64,000 nucleotides of DNA from Lottia gigantea (Eukaryota > Mollusca > Gastropoda > Lottiidae): assembly GCF_000327385.1 (NCBI RefSeq), contig NW_008707910.1:399594-463593 (forward strand), in the 5' to 3' direction. The stretch's first letter is position 1. Every line of letters starts with the position of its first letter. The notes below the pieces were generated by a model that made no database searches, was not told the DNA's origin, and worked only from the letters and a program-made list of their open reading frames with translations. Of the stretch, positions 24,222 through 38,600 are shown piece by piece. The position numbers were made by a program, and so were the translations under genes.

Positions 24222-25068
24222 TAACATCTACTGGTATATCAACCATATACTATCAGATTATTGAATACTAGTAACTATTAGAAACAATAATTATCATATC
24301 AACCTATTGATAAAAATCATGTGTATTTAAGGCAATCAAAGATATATACACATCTGAGAATGTTACTGAGAATGTTTCTGTGGAATTACTAGTAATCATA
24401 TGGGGTTAATTTTAGTAGATGGTGATTTCTTGGGATGGACTAGGGATTTAAAAAAACACTGTTAAACTGTTATTGCCTTGAAAAGTAAGCTTATGCGATG
24501 ATTTAACAGTGATTATCATGCAATGATTTTGATTATAATGATTTATAGAAAAAGAAGATTAATCTAGCCAATTGATAAACAAAATGAGAACACAATAGAA
24601 TTATAATCAGTCGTAAAATTAAAGGTTTTTGATAATTTACAAAAAATAATTTGGCAAAAAAAGGGAAGAGAATCAACAAATGTACCTTTCAACAAATATA
24701 CTTCTAATAACAAATTCATGAATTTGGAGCGGAAGAAAATTGATGCTTTCAAAGTTTGGTATTACAGGGCTTAATAAGCTGTAATCCCCACATACATTAG
24801 GCTTGCTTTTCTCTTGATAACATCCTCTGATGTGTATAATTATCTTTGACTTGATTAAAAGCATTAGAATCTAGATACTGGTATGTCTTCTGAATTGAAA
24901 TCTTCTAAGCTCATATTCATTTGATACGCAATATATATGTTTCAAGTTACTGGTATGATGATATCTGTACTTAAACAGTCTTGAATTTTGTCAAGTCTAA
25001 AAGTCTATTAGCAGAACTTCAGGGGTTAATGTCCAAGAATTGATTTTTCTGATATTCCACGTTACATC

Positions 25069-25369
25069 AAAGGGATTGTAAAAAGGTTTTCTTAATTTTG
25101 TATGTGTATCAGGGCCAATGATACATCAATTTGCACCATTCGAATTTTCCAATTTGCAATTTCACTAAAACTAAGAATTTTATGACGTCACTAATCGGGA
25201 AGTCCTTATGTGATAAAGTATATTTTGTGATTAGTGACATCATCAATCACTTAGTTTTAGTGGAATTGCAAGAATCACAGACATCTGATTGAAAATTGGA
25301 ATGGTGGAAATTGATGCTATGATTGTTCCCGATACACATAAAAAATGTACCTTTTTACAATCTCTTTAA
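25069..25369. mobile_element. Foldback MITE family A, copy 2
   Basis: Ends AAAGGGATTGTAAAAAGG and CCTTTTTACAATCTCTTT. The arms contain TGCAATTTCACTAAAACTAAG and its inverse. The centre holds ATGACGTCACTAATCG, with a perfect TGACGTCA palindrome. Confidence 0.85.
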
Positions 25370-26576
25370 CTATCTTATGTGGTATGATGTAGTAAAATTG
25401 GTTTTTGGAAACTAGAAGTAAATTTTTCTTTGATTATATGGGAAATTAAGCTCATTTAGAGTCGTTTTGCTAATTGTGCCAACCACCTGCAAATTGTCTA
25501 TAAAAATTTGTAACACATCAAACCTAATTCTCACCAAACCTCTGCTCCAAAAATATATTGTGAATTGTAATGCTTAATCTAAATAATTCAATTTTTCAAA
25601 TTAAGTTTATTTAAGATTTAGTGATATTGGGTTTATTCATGTGTTATTAGAATATCTGCCTGTAAGATCAAGGGTTAGATCCAAAAACCTTGTGCATCTT
25701 GATAAATCAAGAATATATTATTATGAATAGAGTGATGTTGTAAGTTATACTACCTTTTAGGATAACCAAAAAATTGAAATTTTGAACTTGGTACTGTTGT
25801 TGGTGTCATAACTATATAACAGAATCCCTATATAATCCAATAAATCCATAATATTCTGTTATAATTCATTAAACTTAGTAGTTTTGAAACATGCTTAGAA
25901 GCTCTTCTCAATCATTTTTAGTTAAATGGATATATCATCTTATATAGAGATTATATTCTTTAGTCATGGCACCTGATGAATATATACACTTGGTGACCTA
26001 ATTTAAATTTAATGTCCACTCTAAGAGGTAGTGTTCCTTTAAAAATTGACTAAAAGCAGAAAACGTTTTTGTTGTCTGTAACCCTTAGCAAAAATAATGT
26101 GAACTATTTTGAATTGTGATAAAGTATAAATCAAATTTGTGTCTATATTGTTTTGAACTTGAAACCTGTCTCACAATACATAATACAACCATAAAGAAAA
26201 GGTTACCTGTCTAAAAGTTTATTTCATGCAAATGTGGCTTCAAGACAGAATAATAGTTGTATTAATGTTACTTTCCCAGTTGATAGCTGAGGTCAAATAA
26301 AGCCATAACTATCACTTTTCAGAATGAAAATGCTGTTTTTTGTTTGTCTACAATTTAAGAAAAAGGTTTTTATTAAGATTCTCCCATGCAGATAATTTTA
26401 GTAATAACTGCAATATGTAAGAACTTACATATTCTGGATATTTAGATATTTATAGACAAACCAGAAATCAGGGTTAATTCCTGCTTAAAAATAGTACAGA
26501 TAGCTGAATTTAAGCTCTATTAAGTGGCAATAATAACATATATTACTATTATTTTGATTATAATTATTTATGACTT

Positions 26577-26800
26577 TAAAGGGATTGTAAAGAGGTTTTG
26601 AAAATTTATGTATTGTGAACACTGATATCATCAAGCTGCTATTGTTATTTAAGGACCTTTGCAATAGTGACGTCATAAAACACATAGTTTAAGTGGAATT
26701 GCAAGAACCACAGACATTTGATTGAAAATTTGAATTGTGCAAATTGATGCTATCAGTGTTCCCAATACAAAAATCTATAAATCCTTTTACAATCCCTGTA
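26577..26800. mobile_element. Foldback MITE family A, copy 3 (shortened)
   Basis: Ends TTAAAGGGATTGTAAAGAGG and CCTTTTACAATCCCT. The right arm contains AGTTTAAGTGGAATTGCAAG and GTGACGTCATAAAAC. The left arm is partly deleted. Confidence 0.8.
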
Positions 26801-28961
26801 AGAGTTGTCTGTAATTATGGTTAAATAAGAATGTAGCCACAGAAATGAATATTATTACAATGCTGTGAATAATGCTTGAGTATTAGTTATGAATGTATCA
26901 AAAGCTAGTTTCATGCCTGAATGAATCAATCAAAACAATTTTGAAATTCTTTTGACCCAATTGAAGATGGAATACTTGATAAGATATTTGGATTCATTTT
27001 CTATGAGCACAATGTGAAAAAAAATGCTTATATAGTTTCCATTATTATTTATTCCATTCAAAAATAAAGTGGATTTCAGGGCGTTTACTACATCAAGGCA
27101 AATGCCTCATGCCGAATTTGACAAAAAAGTTACGGACCTGGCGATTTATTCTCAAAACAGTCTTAGCCACTTTAGTTAGGGTCTAACAACTGTCCTTTTC
27201 AATGTTGGTCTCTGCTTTAACCAATAAAATTTCTACCCTCTAAAGCGCTGGCACATAGTGACACTGTTTTTACCAGGTTAGGTCAAAAGGTAAATCAACA
27301 AACGTAGAAGAGGGCTGTCATTTGACCCTAATTGAAGTAGCTATATTAAAATTGCTCCAGCTTGGACTGCTCCTATGTACATTCATTAATCTGAAGAAGG
27401 CTTGCACAAATATTACTGTACTTTAGATTATGTTAAAGCTTTGATCATTTTATTCCTAATTTTGTTGTGTATATTAGTATGTCACAAAATTATGCTTTTT
27501 ATTATATATGCATTATAATGTACGTTATATTATTTGATTTAACTTATTTCTGGGCTACACTATGACCAATGTGACTTGTTTGCTAAATTGACAAGTCAAA
27601 AACTTGCCTAATAATGATAGCTTTTATTGATGGAAGTTGGCCAGATAAGAGTTATAACCAAGTTGTGATCTTTTTTTATATATATACCTGTTTCTATCTA
27701 AGAATCCTATATCCAATTGTTTTTTATAAATGCCCAAAAATTCAATTAAAAATTCAAAAAATTCTGAAGGTTTTTGAAGAACCCATTAGGATTTTTCTAA
27801 AGGTGTTTTTACACCATACCAAATTATGAAAGGAGTCGCTATGGCCCCTTTAGTTTTGTGACCTATTCATATAAAAACCTAACTGAAATTTTTTAATATT
27901 TACTACAAAATGGACTATAGATACCTCTTGTACATAAGGTTTTATTTTACAAGCAATAACCTATGGTATAAACTAGGGACTTTTTGTATGGCCCAGGAGT
28001 TATGGACTATAAGAGATAGGAAATCTCGTCAGATCTCAATGAGACTTGTGAAATGTACAAATATAAACCCCCTGACTTACTGTTTTAAATGTTTTATTAT
28101 GTACATCTATCATCTTTGTTTCTGTAATAAATATTTTCTCATATGTACAAAGATAATAATAGTAGTTTTTATTTCATTATTTCAACCTTTATCAGGCTTG
28201 ATATTTTATGAATGCCATTAGATAATTGGTTAAGATTCGGGGCTCAGAGCAAATCTCTTTTGGAATCAAGTCGAGAGTTCTTCTATTTATTTAGGACTGG
28301 TCATCTATATTTGGAGTATTTATCATGCGTCTTGCGCCACTGCTTTAATGCTAGATTACAAATACGTGTGATTTAGGAAGCATAGGTATATATTTATTTG
28401 TTGTATTTAGTCCATTTACTAGAGTTTCCTCCCTTGAACTACCTTTTCTTTTCTTTTGGAAATCATCGGATATCTCTTCTTAGACTAGTGGATAGGCTAT
28501 TCCAATAAATGGCTTTCCTTGAGCATATTTCTACGCGATTATGTTTTCTGACAATAATGTATTTAACAATGTAATGTTTGATATTTGGTTAAACTATTCA
28601 GTCGAAAAAAACCTGTCTACCATACGTCTAGACGCATAACCAAGCAATTTTCCTTTTCTACCTTCGGAGGGGAATTGCATAAAGATTGGCTGCCCTGATA
28701 GAGTTATATAACTCTGTAGTTGTTCCTCAGTCCTTTACCAACGCATTCAGCCTGGCGCACACTCGAGACATCAGTACAGGTAGATTTCATTGTGCCCTTT
28801 CCCTGGGGCAATATCTTTCGTGGCGATAAATTGAAAAGCAAACATGTTGATCATATTTGTCACGACCACATGCATACCAAACACGAACAAAATCTTTGAT
28901 AAATCTACCCGAGGCTATCGCCTAAAAAACTGACGGTTCGTGTGTATCGCTGGCTTTTTAA

Positions 28962-28983
28962 TTTTTTTTTTTTTTTTTTTTTT
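28962..28983 (+). repeat. Homopolymer T run (22 bases)
   Basis: Uninterrupted T tract. No element is recognisable next to it. Confidence 0.9.
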
Positions 28984-30266
28984 GGAGCTAATAATGATTT
29001 ATTTACTACAGAGGTTTATAAATCTTTCCCGAGCATAATCTTGACTTTGAATGTGCATAATAATGATTATTGATATAATGGGATTATGAAAGCTACGGCT
29101 AGATGTGGATAATCGTCGTATCGTTGAAAAAGTAAAATCGGCCATGAACTGGATTATGCATGATTATAATTATATCGGTATGGTTATCCTGGCCTACATG
29201 TGATTTATTTTTTCCTTTATTACAAGTCGACTCGTTTTATTTTTTGTGCATATTAGTATAAAGCTTAAATTTGTCGATTGGAGACAGTGAGTTTTAGACG
29301 TTTTAGGTTCCAAGATGTCTAATGATTCAAGCTAATCGTTATTAATTAGTGCACGCCTATTTGAGAAGATATTTTGTATATCAGATTACTGATAATTACA
29401 CTCAACTAATTAGAGTCTAATATTTAATTAGTATAGCTTATCTTACCCTGTTCGTCCCATGTTACAAGACTAACCTATATTTCTAGTCAAGTAACTTTTT
29501 CACAATCATGCTCTCAATTGAAATTTTGCAAGTTCTCCTGTTGAAATTATATTTTCATAAAATCAAATCATTCTTTATAATTAAAGCTAAGAGACGCAAT
29601 CGATTCGAATAGCCTAAAGACAAAGTTTTAAACAAAACTTATTAACAATCTCTAATTGGGTTTGTGATAAGCATGTTAAATGCTATCTGTGTTCAATTGA
29701 GTGTAAGTTAAGCTTAAAATTTTTGACAAGCAGAGTGTAACTCGTCACACCATAAATGGCTTGCGACACAGGCTTATGATCTGGGGAATGAACAGCAGGG
29801 CATAATATCTAGGCTAATGGGAAGCCCGAGTTAGGCCTATATACAATAATTTGGCCGGCAAACCAACGAAGAGTTCAAATATGATCGATTTCTTTCTGTC
29901 ATTGCCGTCTGCGTTTATGATGAAGTTATTTCCCGCCAAAACACCATGTGTTTTCAAGGTCAAATATCATAACCCTGCCGTTGTAATGAGCTTTCTTAGC
30001 AGCAGGATTTCTTATTCAGTAAAATCTAAGTACTATGGTAACCGATGACTTCATGATATAGATCTAACAATCATCAATCAAAGAAATTGTTGAATGACAC
30101 GAAAAATATTCATCATTTTCACAAAGTCATCAAGTTTGACCTTCAAATCGATCTTTAGACATTTAACTGTTAATGAAAAGGAAGAACGACATTAGTTGCT
30201 AGTTGAACATATAGAGTGGATTAATGAGTTTAATTCTGCTATATTGATGATCATCTCTTAATGTAA

Positions 30267-30584
30267 GTAGGCCTAGATCTTATAGTGGTATTACACTTCC
30301 TTTATATTATAAGCCTAAGGAGGCCGTTCGTACTTCGTACAGGCTTTTACATCCACAGTAGAATAGGTTTGCATATTTCGCAATTCATCCAAGGAACCGA
30401 GATGCCTAATCCAATGCGTTATCTGAGGTAAGTAGGCCTAGATCTTACAGTGGCATGTATAGGCCTACACTTATAGGCCCTATTTTACATAGCCAATCGC
30501 GTGGTAGGCTAATAGTAGAATATGTTTGCGACTTGGCTATTCCCCGAATAACACTGACAAGCTTCATCCAATGCATTATTTGGC
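30267..30584 (+). repeat. Tandem duplication of ~158 bp
   Basis: GTAAGTAGGCCTAGATCTTA occurs at both halves (near 30264 and 30429). Each is followed by a diverged stretch with a GTAGAATA-G-TTTGC block and TCATCCAA-to-CCAATGC endings. Non-coding; GGCCTA is frequent here. Confidence 0.6.
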
Positions 30585-30644
30585 CGAAAATATATGTTTA
30601 AATTATCTGGACATTCCGGATTCTAATGGTCTTCTATGAATGTC

Positions 30645-31029
30645 TTTAAAATAGGCTTACGCGGTGGCTCAGTGAGTTAGACGCTTTCTCGCTAATCTGA
30701 AGGTCCAGGGTTCAGTCCCGACATCGGTCGAGATAATACCTTTGGATTTTTCAACCCCTGTCAGTGATGCAGGTAAGAGGGGCTGACATGGAAAAAAACG
30801 TCTAGTCGTTCGGATGGGACAATAAACCGAGGCCCCGTGTGCTACAGGGTGTGCACGTTAAAGATCCCTCGACAGTTGAAAATCGAAAAAGAGCAGGCTA
30901 ATGCCGCTGTCCTGGCAAAATTTCCCTCATGGTACCCTGCATGGCGTTACCCGTCTCCATTAGCCCACAAGGTGCAGAAAAGTAGGACGTAAAACTCCAT
31001 TCATTTCATTTCATTTTAAAATAGGCTTA
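30645..31029 (+). mobile_element. Full-length tRNA-derived SINE with perfect 15-bp TSD
   Basis: The body (30660-31014) starts CGCGGTGGCTCAGTGAG, an A box, followed by GGTCCAGGGTTCAGTCCC, a B box, both typical of tRNA-derived SINEs. The centre has GTCGTTCGGATGGGACAATA and GTGCACGTTAAAGATCCCTC, then the tail CATTCATTTCATTTCAT. Both flanks carry TTTAAAATAGGCTTA (30645-30659 and 31015-31029). The perfect duplication indicates recent retroposition. It encodes no protein, so a LINE must have supplied the machinery. Confidence 0.92.
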
Positions 31030-32673
31030 AGTTAACATTCAAATTGTGATAACGATTTAATTTTCAACGTAGGCCTATGATCAGTGGCGTTAGGAAACAT
31101 CATGTGAGGGGCACAAAATGTTCCAAAACCTCACTTATATTGGTTATAAATTTCATGCGTATAGTACAAATAAAATATACTTTTTGAGCAAGAGATCCTT
31201 TTATTCTCAAACAAAAATGAAGGTAAACGTAAATTTATGAAGTTGTTCTATTTGTGTAAAAATATGATATTAGAGTTAAGAGTCATACATATGGGCGGAT
31301 TCTTATTTCCTTGTTTATGCCATGTTGAAATGTGAAAGTTCGTTTCGCTCTTTGACTGGAGGTTTTAATGGGTCAGAGCTGAAATTAATTGCGGATAGCG
31401 GTTATGGCTATTTTCCTCCACACATTGATGAAATCGTATAATATCGGACATGACAAATGGCCTGTGTTGAATTGAAGGCACCACATGCAGGTCAGTTATA
31501 GGTTAACCGGTCATATTTACAGAACACCATCCTCAAATTCTGACTACAATACTGTTCACGTTTAAAAACAATAGGTTAGGATCTGATCAATCGTCTATTT
31601 TCAAAACACTAACATTCTTTCTTCTAAGATTTCATCTGGCATGTCAAAATTGTACTATAACATTACGTTTAACCATAGACATGTACACCAAAGTTTTACC
31701 GATTTGCCAGTTAGGAGAAAAACAAGGCATTCCTTTTAACAGTTCATGGAAGATATATTATCATGATAAAATAGAAGAACCGCCTACTATACTATAGAAA
31801 TGAATGTAGGTAAATATTTTCAGAACGGTTTAAGTTATTAATTAATTTTGAACATCATGGATCGTCTGCTGATAAACCCCATAGTGTAAGAGTTAAAAGA
31901 TTTCAAATTATAAGTTAATTTTATTTTTAGTCGCTTAATATTGCCATACATTATTTTCATGGTGTTACATTTGATTTGCCTCGTACCGTCTTGACACTTA
32001 AATTCCTCAGGTTAAGATTTGATTAACCAGCCTCGCAGAGAAATCAGGAATTATGGCTTCACCTCGGTTCCACTGAGCAGATTTTCTAACAAGTTCTATA
32101 AGTTGTTGGCGATCTTCTCGGTAACTATTTATAAAATATTGTTTACAGAGGATCTATTTTTGTCGTCTTTACCACACAGTTCGTGCAGTGAAGCATAAAA
32201 AGTTTGCTGTTCAATAAAAGAAAATCACGTCGTAACTTCAAACTGGTCCGTATCTCAGGGTTAACGGTAAAGCCACTCGAGCGAAGGACATCATCTCAAG
32301 AAATGGCCTGAAAGTGTTGTGATTCAATTCCTTTTTACCGACTGATTACAGGTATTTCGAGAAGTGTGATTGCGTGAAGAGATTGACAGTTGAGTTATTG
32401 AAGCTTTAATTGAGATAAGAATGTTTATTTTTTAACGATAAAGTGTAAATATTCCAGGTAAAACAGTCATGTCTCATCTGTTGTTGAACGGAGAAAGTTT
32501 ACTGGAGTTTGGTCTATTCAACTAAAATCGTACAAGTTTATACACCCCTCAGTTTAAAATGAAGTGACTTGTGATTGTAGACGAAGCTTACAGAACTGTT
32601 TATTAAACTGAATTATTGGATTATTTCCTAGAATATGTAATCTGCTGAAAAATTCCAGAAGAGAACATTCAGC

Positions 32674-35600
32674 ATGTGGCAATGGTGTGCTATTTATTTG
32701 ATGTTTTTTCTTGGCATTTTGGATACAGGAGGTAAGTTGAAGTAATTTGAGTTGATCATTTATAAACAATGTCTACTAGCAGAACATGTACACAGTTGGT
32801 CTGATGGAATGAAAACCTTTGTCATTTCAAAATCAGCTGGCACAACATCTGAAATTACCATACCAAAAATGGATTTGATTATTAACTTAAACCTAATGAC
32901 AATGATTGATTTGAATCATGTGGCATCAATCGGACTTAATAAGTCTCGGCCCTATATTTAAAATCAAAGTATTGTTTAGATTATTAAGTGAAGGCCCTTT
33001 TCTAGAATTTTAAGTCCAGAGAAAAATATTGACTTTTTGAATTTGGTTATTAGAAATTACAATAATATAACTCATTATTGTTTTTTAGACTAGGCCTGTT
33101 AAGTCAAGGGATTCATATATTAAGTGTATAACATAAAATGGCACCGCTGACCACAGACCTACAGATTTTTAAGGTTGGAGGGGGTGCCATGGTCTGAATT
33201 GTTGGGATTATGCTCTATTAGGGACCCTATAAAAGCCCTGTTCTTTTTAAATTTTCTAGTCAAGAAAATAAAAATAAAGGAAAGGTTGGTCAAAATTTAT
33301 CTCATTGCATATTGCAGGCAGGTGTGGCTAAGGCCTTTTATCATTGGTAAGAAGATAAACTTACCAGTACAGAATAATATGACATAAAAAAAAACCCAAA
33401 AAATTATTGTTCTGTATCATTTTGTATCAGTTGCACCTACTCAACTCAGACAAAACTATGGTGAAATATTTTATCTCTGTATCCTGAATTCATTAGATTT
33501 TGCACTTGGTTTCTTTTCAATACAATTTATTATCTTGAATCTTGGTTTGGAGATCGTAAAAGTAGCCTAACTAGACACAGGACAAAAAATAGAAATAAAA
33601 TTTGCATTCTAAAAACTATTTATTTTCTTTAATTAACCTTAAACTTTTTGTGAGATGAGGCTTTGATATTTTTCAAAAGTTAAAAGTTTTTTAATTTTCC
33701 ATTATTTCAGAGTGATTTTATAAACGGATTTCAATGAAATTATTCAAATTACAAATCAGTTTTCATTCAAGCAAATATAATTTATGTAGATGACTGAAAA
33801 TTGGCCATTTATTTTCGATAAGTCACATATCAAATTTTTTTTATTGAGCTAAAGAAATATTTCCCTCTATGTAAATTTCAAACCCACAATTCTGAAAGGA
33901 ATATGCAAAAAAAATCCTATATTTAAGATTGAAGATAAGAAACTTTCAAAATGCATATTTTGAGGCAATTTTATGTGGACTCGTAATGGATTTTAATATT
34001 TTAATTTTTATGGTGTCGGTTAAAAATTTAAGGGATGGTAAAGAGGTTTTCAAACTTTTTTGAATCAAAAGATGTTTTTTATATGGGGACACTGATAGCA
34101 TCAATTTGGATCAATCCAATTTTCTGTCATACATCTGTGGTTTGTGCAATTCCACTAAAACATTGCATCACTATCATAAAGAGCCTTATGATATAAGCAG
34201 ATTTTGCAATAGTGATCTTATAAAATGCTTAGTTTTAGTGGAATTGCAGGAATCATTTTAGATCATTCAAATTTTGTCAGATGTCTGGTTCCTGCAATTT
34301 CACTATTGCGTTTTATGACGTTACTATCAAATATCCTTACATGATATAAGAAGGTTTTGCAATAGTGATCTGATAAAATGTTTAGTTTTAACGTTCTAGA
34401 TGCATAAAAGTTTCGAAAACCTCTTTACGATAAGCGAACAAAGCAATGAATAATAACCCATGGAATTAAATTTTTTAAATGCTTTCTATTTTGTACCTTA
34501 AGCTTACAATTTAGAAGATTTCTGAATTTAGATATTTCGATATTAGTCTATAGCCTGCCTGAGCTCATCTTCAAAATGGAGAACTATGACAAAGTTAGTC
34601 TTATACCTTGACTGGAATTTCGACCTTTCTTGTATTAAGGAATACAGCAATTTGTTTGACTTGTACCCAAATAAATAGCCAATCAGAGTCCCCTACATAT
34701 GGACTATAAACATTATGGTGTATTGTTTACAGACTGATTGGCTGTATTCACTTGTGTACAATCCAACCAAATCGCTGCATTTACTTTAGGCTTACATGAT
34801 GAGAAAGGTGGCTTTTGCATTCAAGGTATGAGACACAGTGTGTAATATCTTGACATTGTGAAGATGGTCCTAACTGTATGTCAGAATGACCTGTGACTGA
34901 GATATAATGAATGAATGATGTTAATACTACACCCTAGGGATTACTGCCCTTGTCTTGTCACTCTACTAGACTGATTGTTAATTATACTTAATTATTTATT
35001 CATGTCTCTTGTTCTTAATCTGTCTCATCATCATCTTAATAGTTAGTCAACTGCTCATATTTAATTTCTCTCAGGATAACTATAACAATTGACATTCTAA
35101 ATAATACTTACACACAGCTGATAACTAGTGCCTCATGCAATCATTGCACTTTTATCAAAAGCACATTGTTTCCCTACAAAAACCTGTTGTGAGCAAAATG
35201 TATATTTTTTTATTTAAAAAAAAATCTGTATCTGAAAATCAAACTTGAACTTGATTGAAATTAAAAAAGAAATTAACAAACGCTTTCATTTTCAAAAACT
35301 TTTGTAAATTTGTTTTTCAAAATTACATGTACATTCCTCTATAAATAAGCTTAAATGCTTAATATGCTTAAAGATGAACTCATGTCATTACATATAATTT
35401 TTTGTCTCTGACAATTTATCTCTGCCAGACATTTTTTTTACAAATGGTGCCAAATTTGGCAACCAAACCTGTAGCTTATAGTACTGTAAATTACTATTGT
35501 ACTGTGTTTTGAAACTCCAGTAGGGCCTGACTTGTTTATATTATGAAAACCAACTGTGAACTACAAATGTAGGAATAATTTCTAACAACTATTTAGAGCT

Positions 35601-38600
35601 TATTTATCTAAGTTTAAAGGGACAGTCGGCAATTTTTTTTAACAATCATTCCTTAGTCTAAGAAACTGGAATTTTGTAGCCAAGCCAATCAGTTATAGTG
35701 TTCACGGCTAAATGTCAAAATTTGAGCCTTCAAATCCATGTGTGTCCAGAATTATCTGCGTTTGAAAGTTAAAAGGACGAATTGTCTTTTATTGATTCAC
35801 TGCCATAGAAAAAATGTCTATAGAAATAGGAAAAGAAATTCCAAAATATTTTTGGAGGAATTTCTGGTACTCGGTACTTCTGAAGACTATTTACATATAT
35901 TCAAGACCCAAATCAACTCTGCAAAATGGCGCACTGTCCCTTTAAATCAATGTTAGTCTGAATTTGAAATGAAAATCAGATGTTAAATTTATTGAAGACA
36001 ATTCCCAATATACACAATTGATTTGATATGAATATGATGATATAGTCCCTGATATTTATTTTTGACAGCTGTCAGAAAAAATAACTCTAATTTTGGGGGA
36101 ATTGTCACAGCGTTTTTGATCAGCGACACGATCACTCATTGTTGCGTGAAGTCCACCCTCTATCAGCATACCCTGAGAAGTAGCTAGTTATTTTATCAGC
36201 TTCTAAATCTCTATATTTTTGAGAATGTTCATTTTATTTGAAATTGAGATTTTTTGGTGTAAAGAGGTCACTAATTTTCAATCGGATAAGATATCTGTGG
36301 TTCTTCACCTTCTTAAAGGTCCATATATATCATCATTAAATGCTTTTATGGGAATTCCAAGAACCACAGATGTCTGATTAAAAATTGGAATGTTACAAAT
36401 TGAAAAAAAAGTTTTGAAAATCTCTTTTCTTATTTTATAAAGCAGTTATTTTATTTGGTATAATTTAACCAGAACCTGGTTTTATAGAAAATTGTTAAAA
36501 AAAAAGTAACTGGTATTTTGTGTCCAAATTTTAAAATTTCAAAATATTTCAGAAATAAGCTTAAGCTTTGTTCATTAAAACTAAAAAAAACTAAATTTTG
36601 TTTGTGTATATTTGCATCTTAAAGTGACAGAAGATGATTCATGTGTTAAATACATCTGATTGGTCAATCACTACAATCGATTTTAAATTGAGTTAAAAAA
36701 TCCAATCAGATTTCTTTATTTCATAAAATCTGGATCTTGTTTTTGATAAGACCCCTGTTGCTGTAAATTAAGATGAGAAATATTAAATAATACAATGCCA
36801 TACAATGCCTTACAATACAATACAATACAATACAATACAATACAATACAATACAATACAATACAATACAATACAATACAATACAATACAATACAATACAA
36901 TACAATACAATACAATACAATACAATACAATAAAATACAATACAATAAAATACAATACAATAGTGCCCTATATCTGAAATAAAATACCCTAAGACATTTT
37001 GAATTAAATTACCGGTAGTCTAAAAATCAAATAAAAAATTTTGTACAAGCTTATATTTGAATATAAACCATCTTACAGGCCTACTTCTATATGAGCTTTT
37101 AAACTAGTTTTTGACTATAGACTACAGTAGCCTATTGTGTTCACTGTTTGTTAAAGATCAATCTAATAGATTTTTTTCTTCTCAAATTTCACTTTTCACT
37201 TACTGTTTCCATTTTCAGTCTACTGTTATAATTATACAGTGATTTTATTATATTAATGCTAATTTAATGATGTTTATTTTTCAGTTTGGGGCCAACAGAG
37301 TTTCAGTATTTTACCACGGAATTTATCAGTGATACAGGGCCAATCAGCTGAGTTAAAATGTTCTGTGTCAAATAGAAGAGGGTCTATACAATGGACAAAA
37401 GATGGGTTTGCCTTAGGTAAATATTACTTCATTTCTTTAGCTAAAGGCTCTTTCACACTCAGTTTGCTACATATAGGTATAGTAGCTCATCTTGTTGGTG
37501 TCTTTTTTGTCTGCAGTAACTGAAGGAAAGAAATCCTTGACTTATAAGCTTTATAAAAGACAGCACACTCTGTCTTCATTGTGCTCAACCACACCCCCAT
37601 TCATCATACAAGTGAGGAAATTTGGTATTCATAACTAAATATTGTCCAATCAAAATGGGACCTGAAATCTTTCGAGGGAAATCTCAGCCAATCAAATCAT
37701 TCATTATGAATGCTTTGTTAGTGAACGTAAACATAACTAATACAGAGTGTCATTAAATGAATTAGGAATTTTGGTGAAAAATTGAAGCTGACAAAAAATC
37801 AAAACCAAAATGTATTTTGTTTATATGACCTAACTGTTCAACCTAAACCATTATCTGATTGGTCAGATATAAATACCACCAATATCATTTCCACACCCAC
37901 AAACCGAAGTATAGCGGGCTTATTAATATGGTTAGACTGTCAAAACACATACGAGGATACAGTGACTATTGCTCAGGCAGAGCTGTTCATTATGTGCAGC
38001 TCCCACCACCGACTTCAATCAAAACCGAAATCACACACATTCGGATTTGTCAAAATTACGTATTTTTAACCAGGAAGCCATGGTGAGTGGTGACCCCTGA
38101 ACTCAACCTGAAAAACTGCCTCCTTTATTTAAATGAAGCTAATTTACAAACCTATTCAAAATTGATACCAAACATATAAAGTAATAAGAGAAAAATAAGC
38201 AGTATGAGTAGCGTGAAGGGGCCTTTCATATTTACCTCTAACAATTATATTAAAAATCTCAATTTGGATACATCTAACCATTGATTTATATTCAATGAAA
38301 AAGAAATGTCTATATTTGTTTTAGTATTTTACGTGCCAAAACGCTAACTAACTCTGATTGATGGATTACGTGCATGATCTTTTTATGACATTTCATATTT
38401 CATATAACATTTAAATAGCAAATAAGGTCGAACAACTTGTCAGAAAAGGCGACAAAAGGAAATTTCTCGTCAGTTTTTTGCTCTAGAAAGTTTGAGAATT
38501 TAATGAACTCGATAAAGTTTTTGCATGGAGGATGAAAGTGATATCCTGGTTAAAATGATAAGATTTGAATGAGTTTAAAGGGACAGATTTGCTGTTTTTT

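Larger units (their letters stand above)
24222..32673. other. ZDHHC 3' UTR and gene-poor spacer before nephrin
   Basis: No protein gene is supported over about 8.4 kb. The first part is probably 3' UTR; AATAAA occurs at 25839 and 26296, among others, and the true end cannot be chosen. The stretch holds two family A MITEs, a T-run (28962-28983), a local duplication (30267-30584) and a full-length SINE. Untranslated first exons of the nephrin gene may lie here, but I see no decisive promoter. Confidence 0.5.
32732..37284. other. Nephrin intron 1
   Basis: 4.55-kb intron after the signal-peptide exon. It holds family A MITEs (34029-34430, 36256-36430), a family B MITE (35614-35945), a palindromic repeat (34640-34870) and a pentanucleotide array (36811-36961). 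The remaining AT-rich sequence shows no gene. Confidence 0.8.

Noticed and set aside
30660-30720. tRNA gene
   Set aside because: A and B boxes are present, but the sequence continues into a SINE body with tail and target duplication, and no cloverleaf acceptor stem is formed.
32752-32961. ORF after the nephrin signal-peptide exon
   Set aside because: Begins within the intron just after a good GTAAG donor and shows no domain. The signal peptide joins cleanly to the exon at 37285.
36716-36977. ORFs of 60-79 codons on both strands
   Set aside because: Translation of the TACAA microsatellite.
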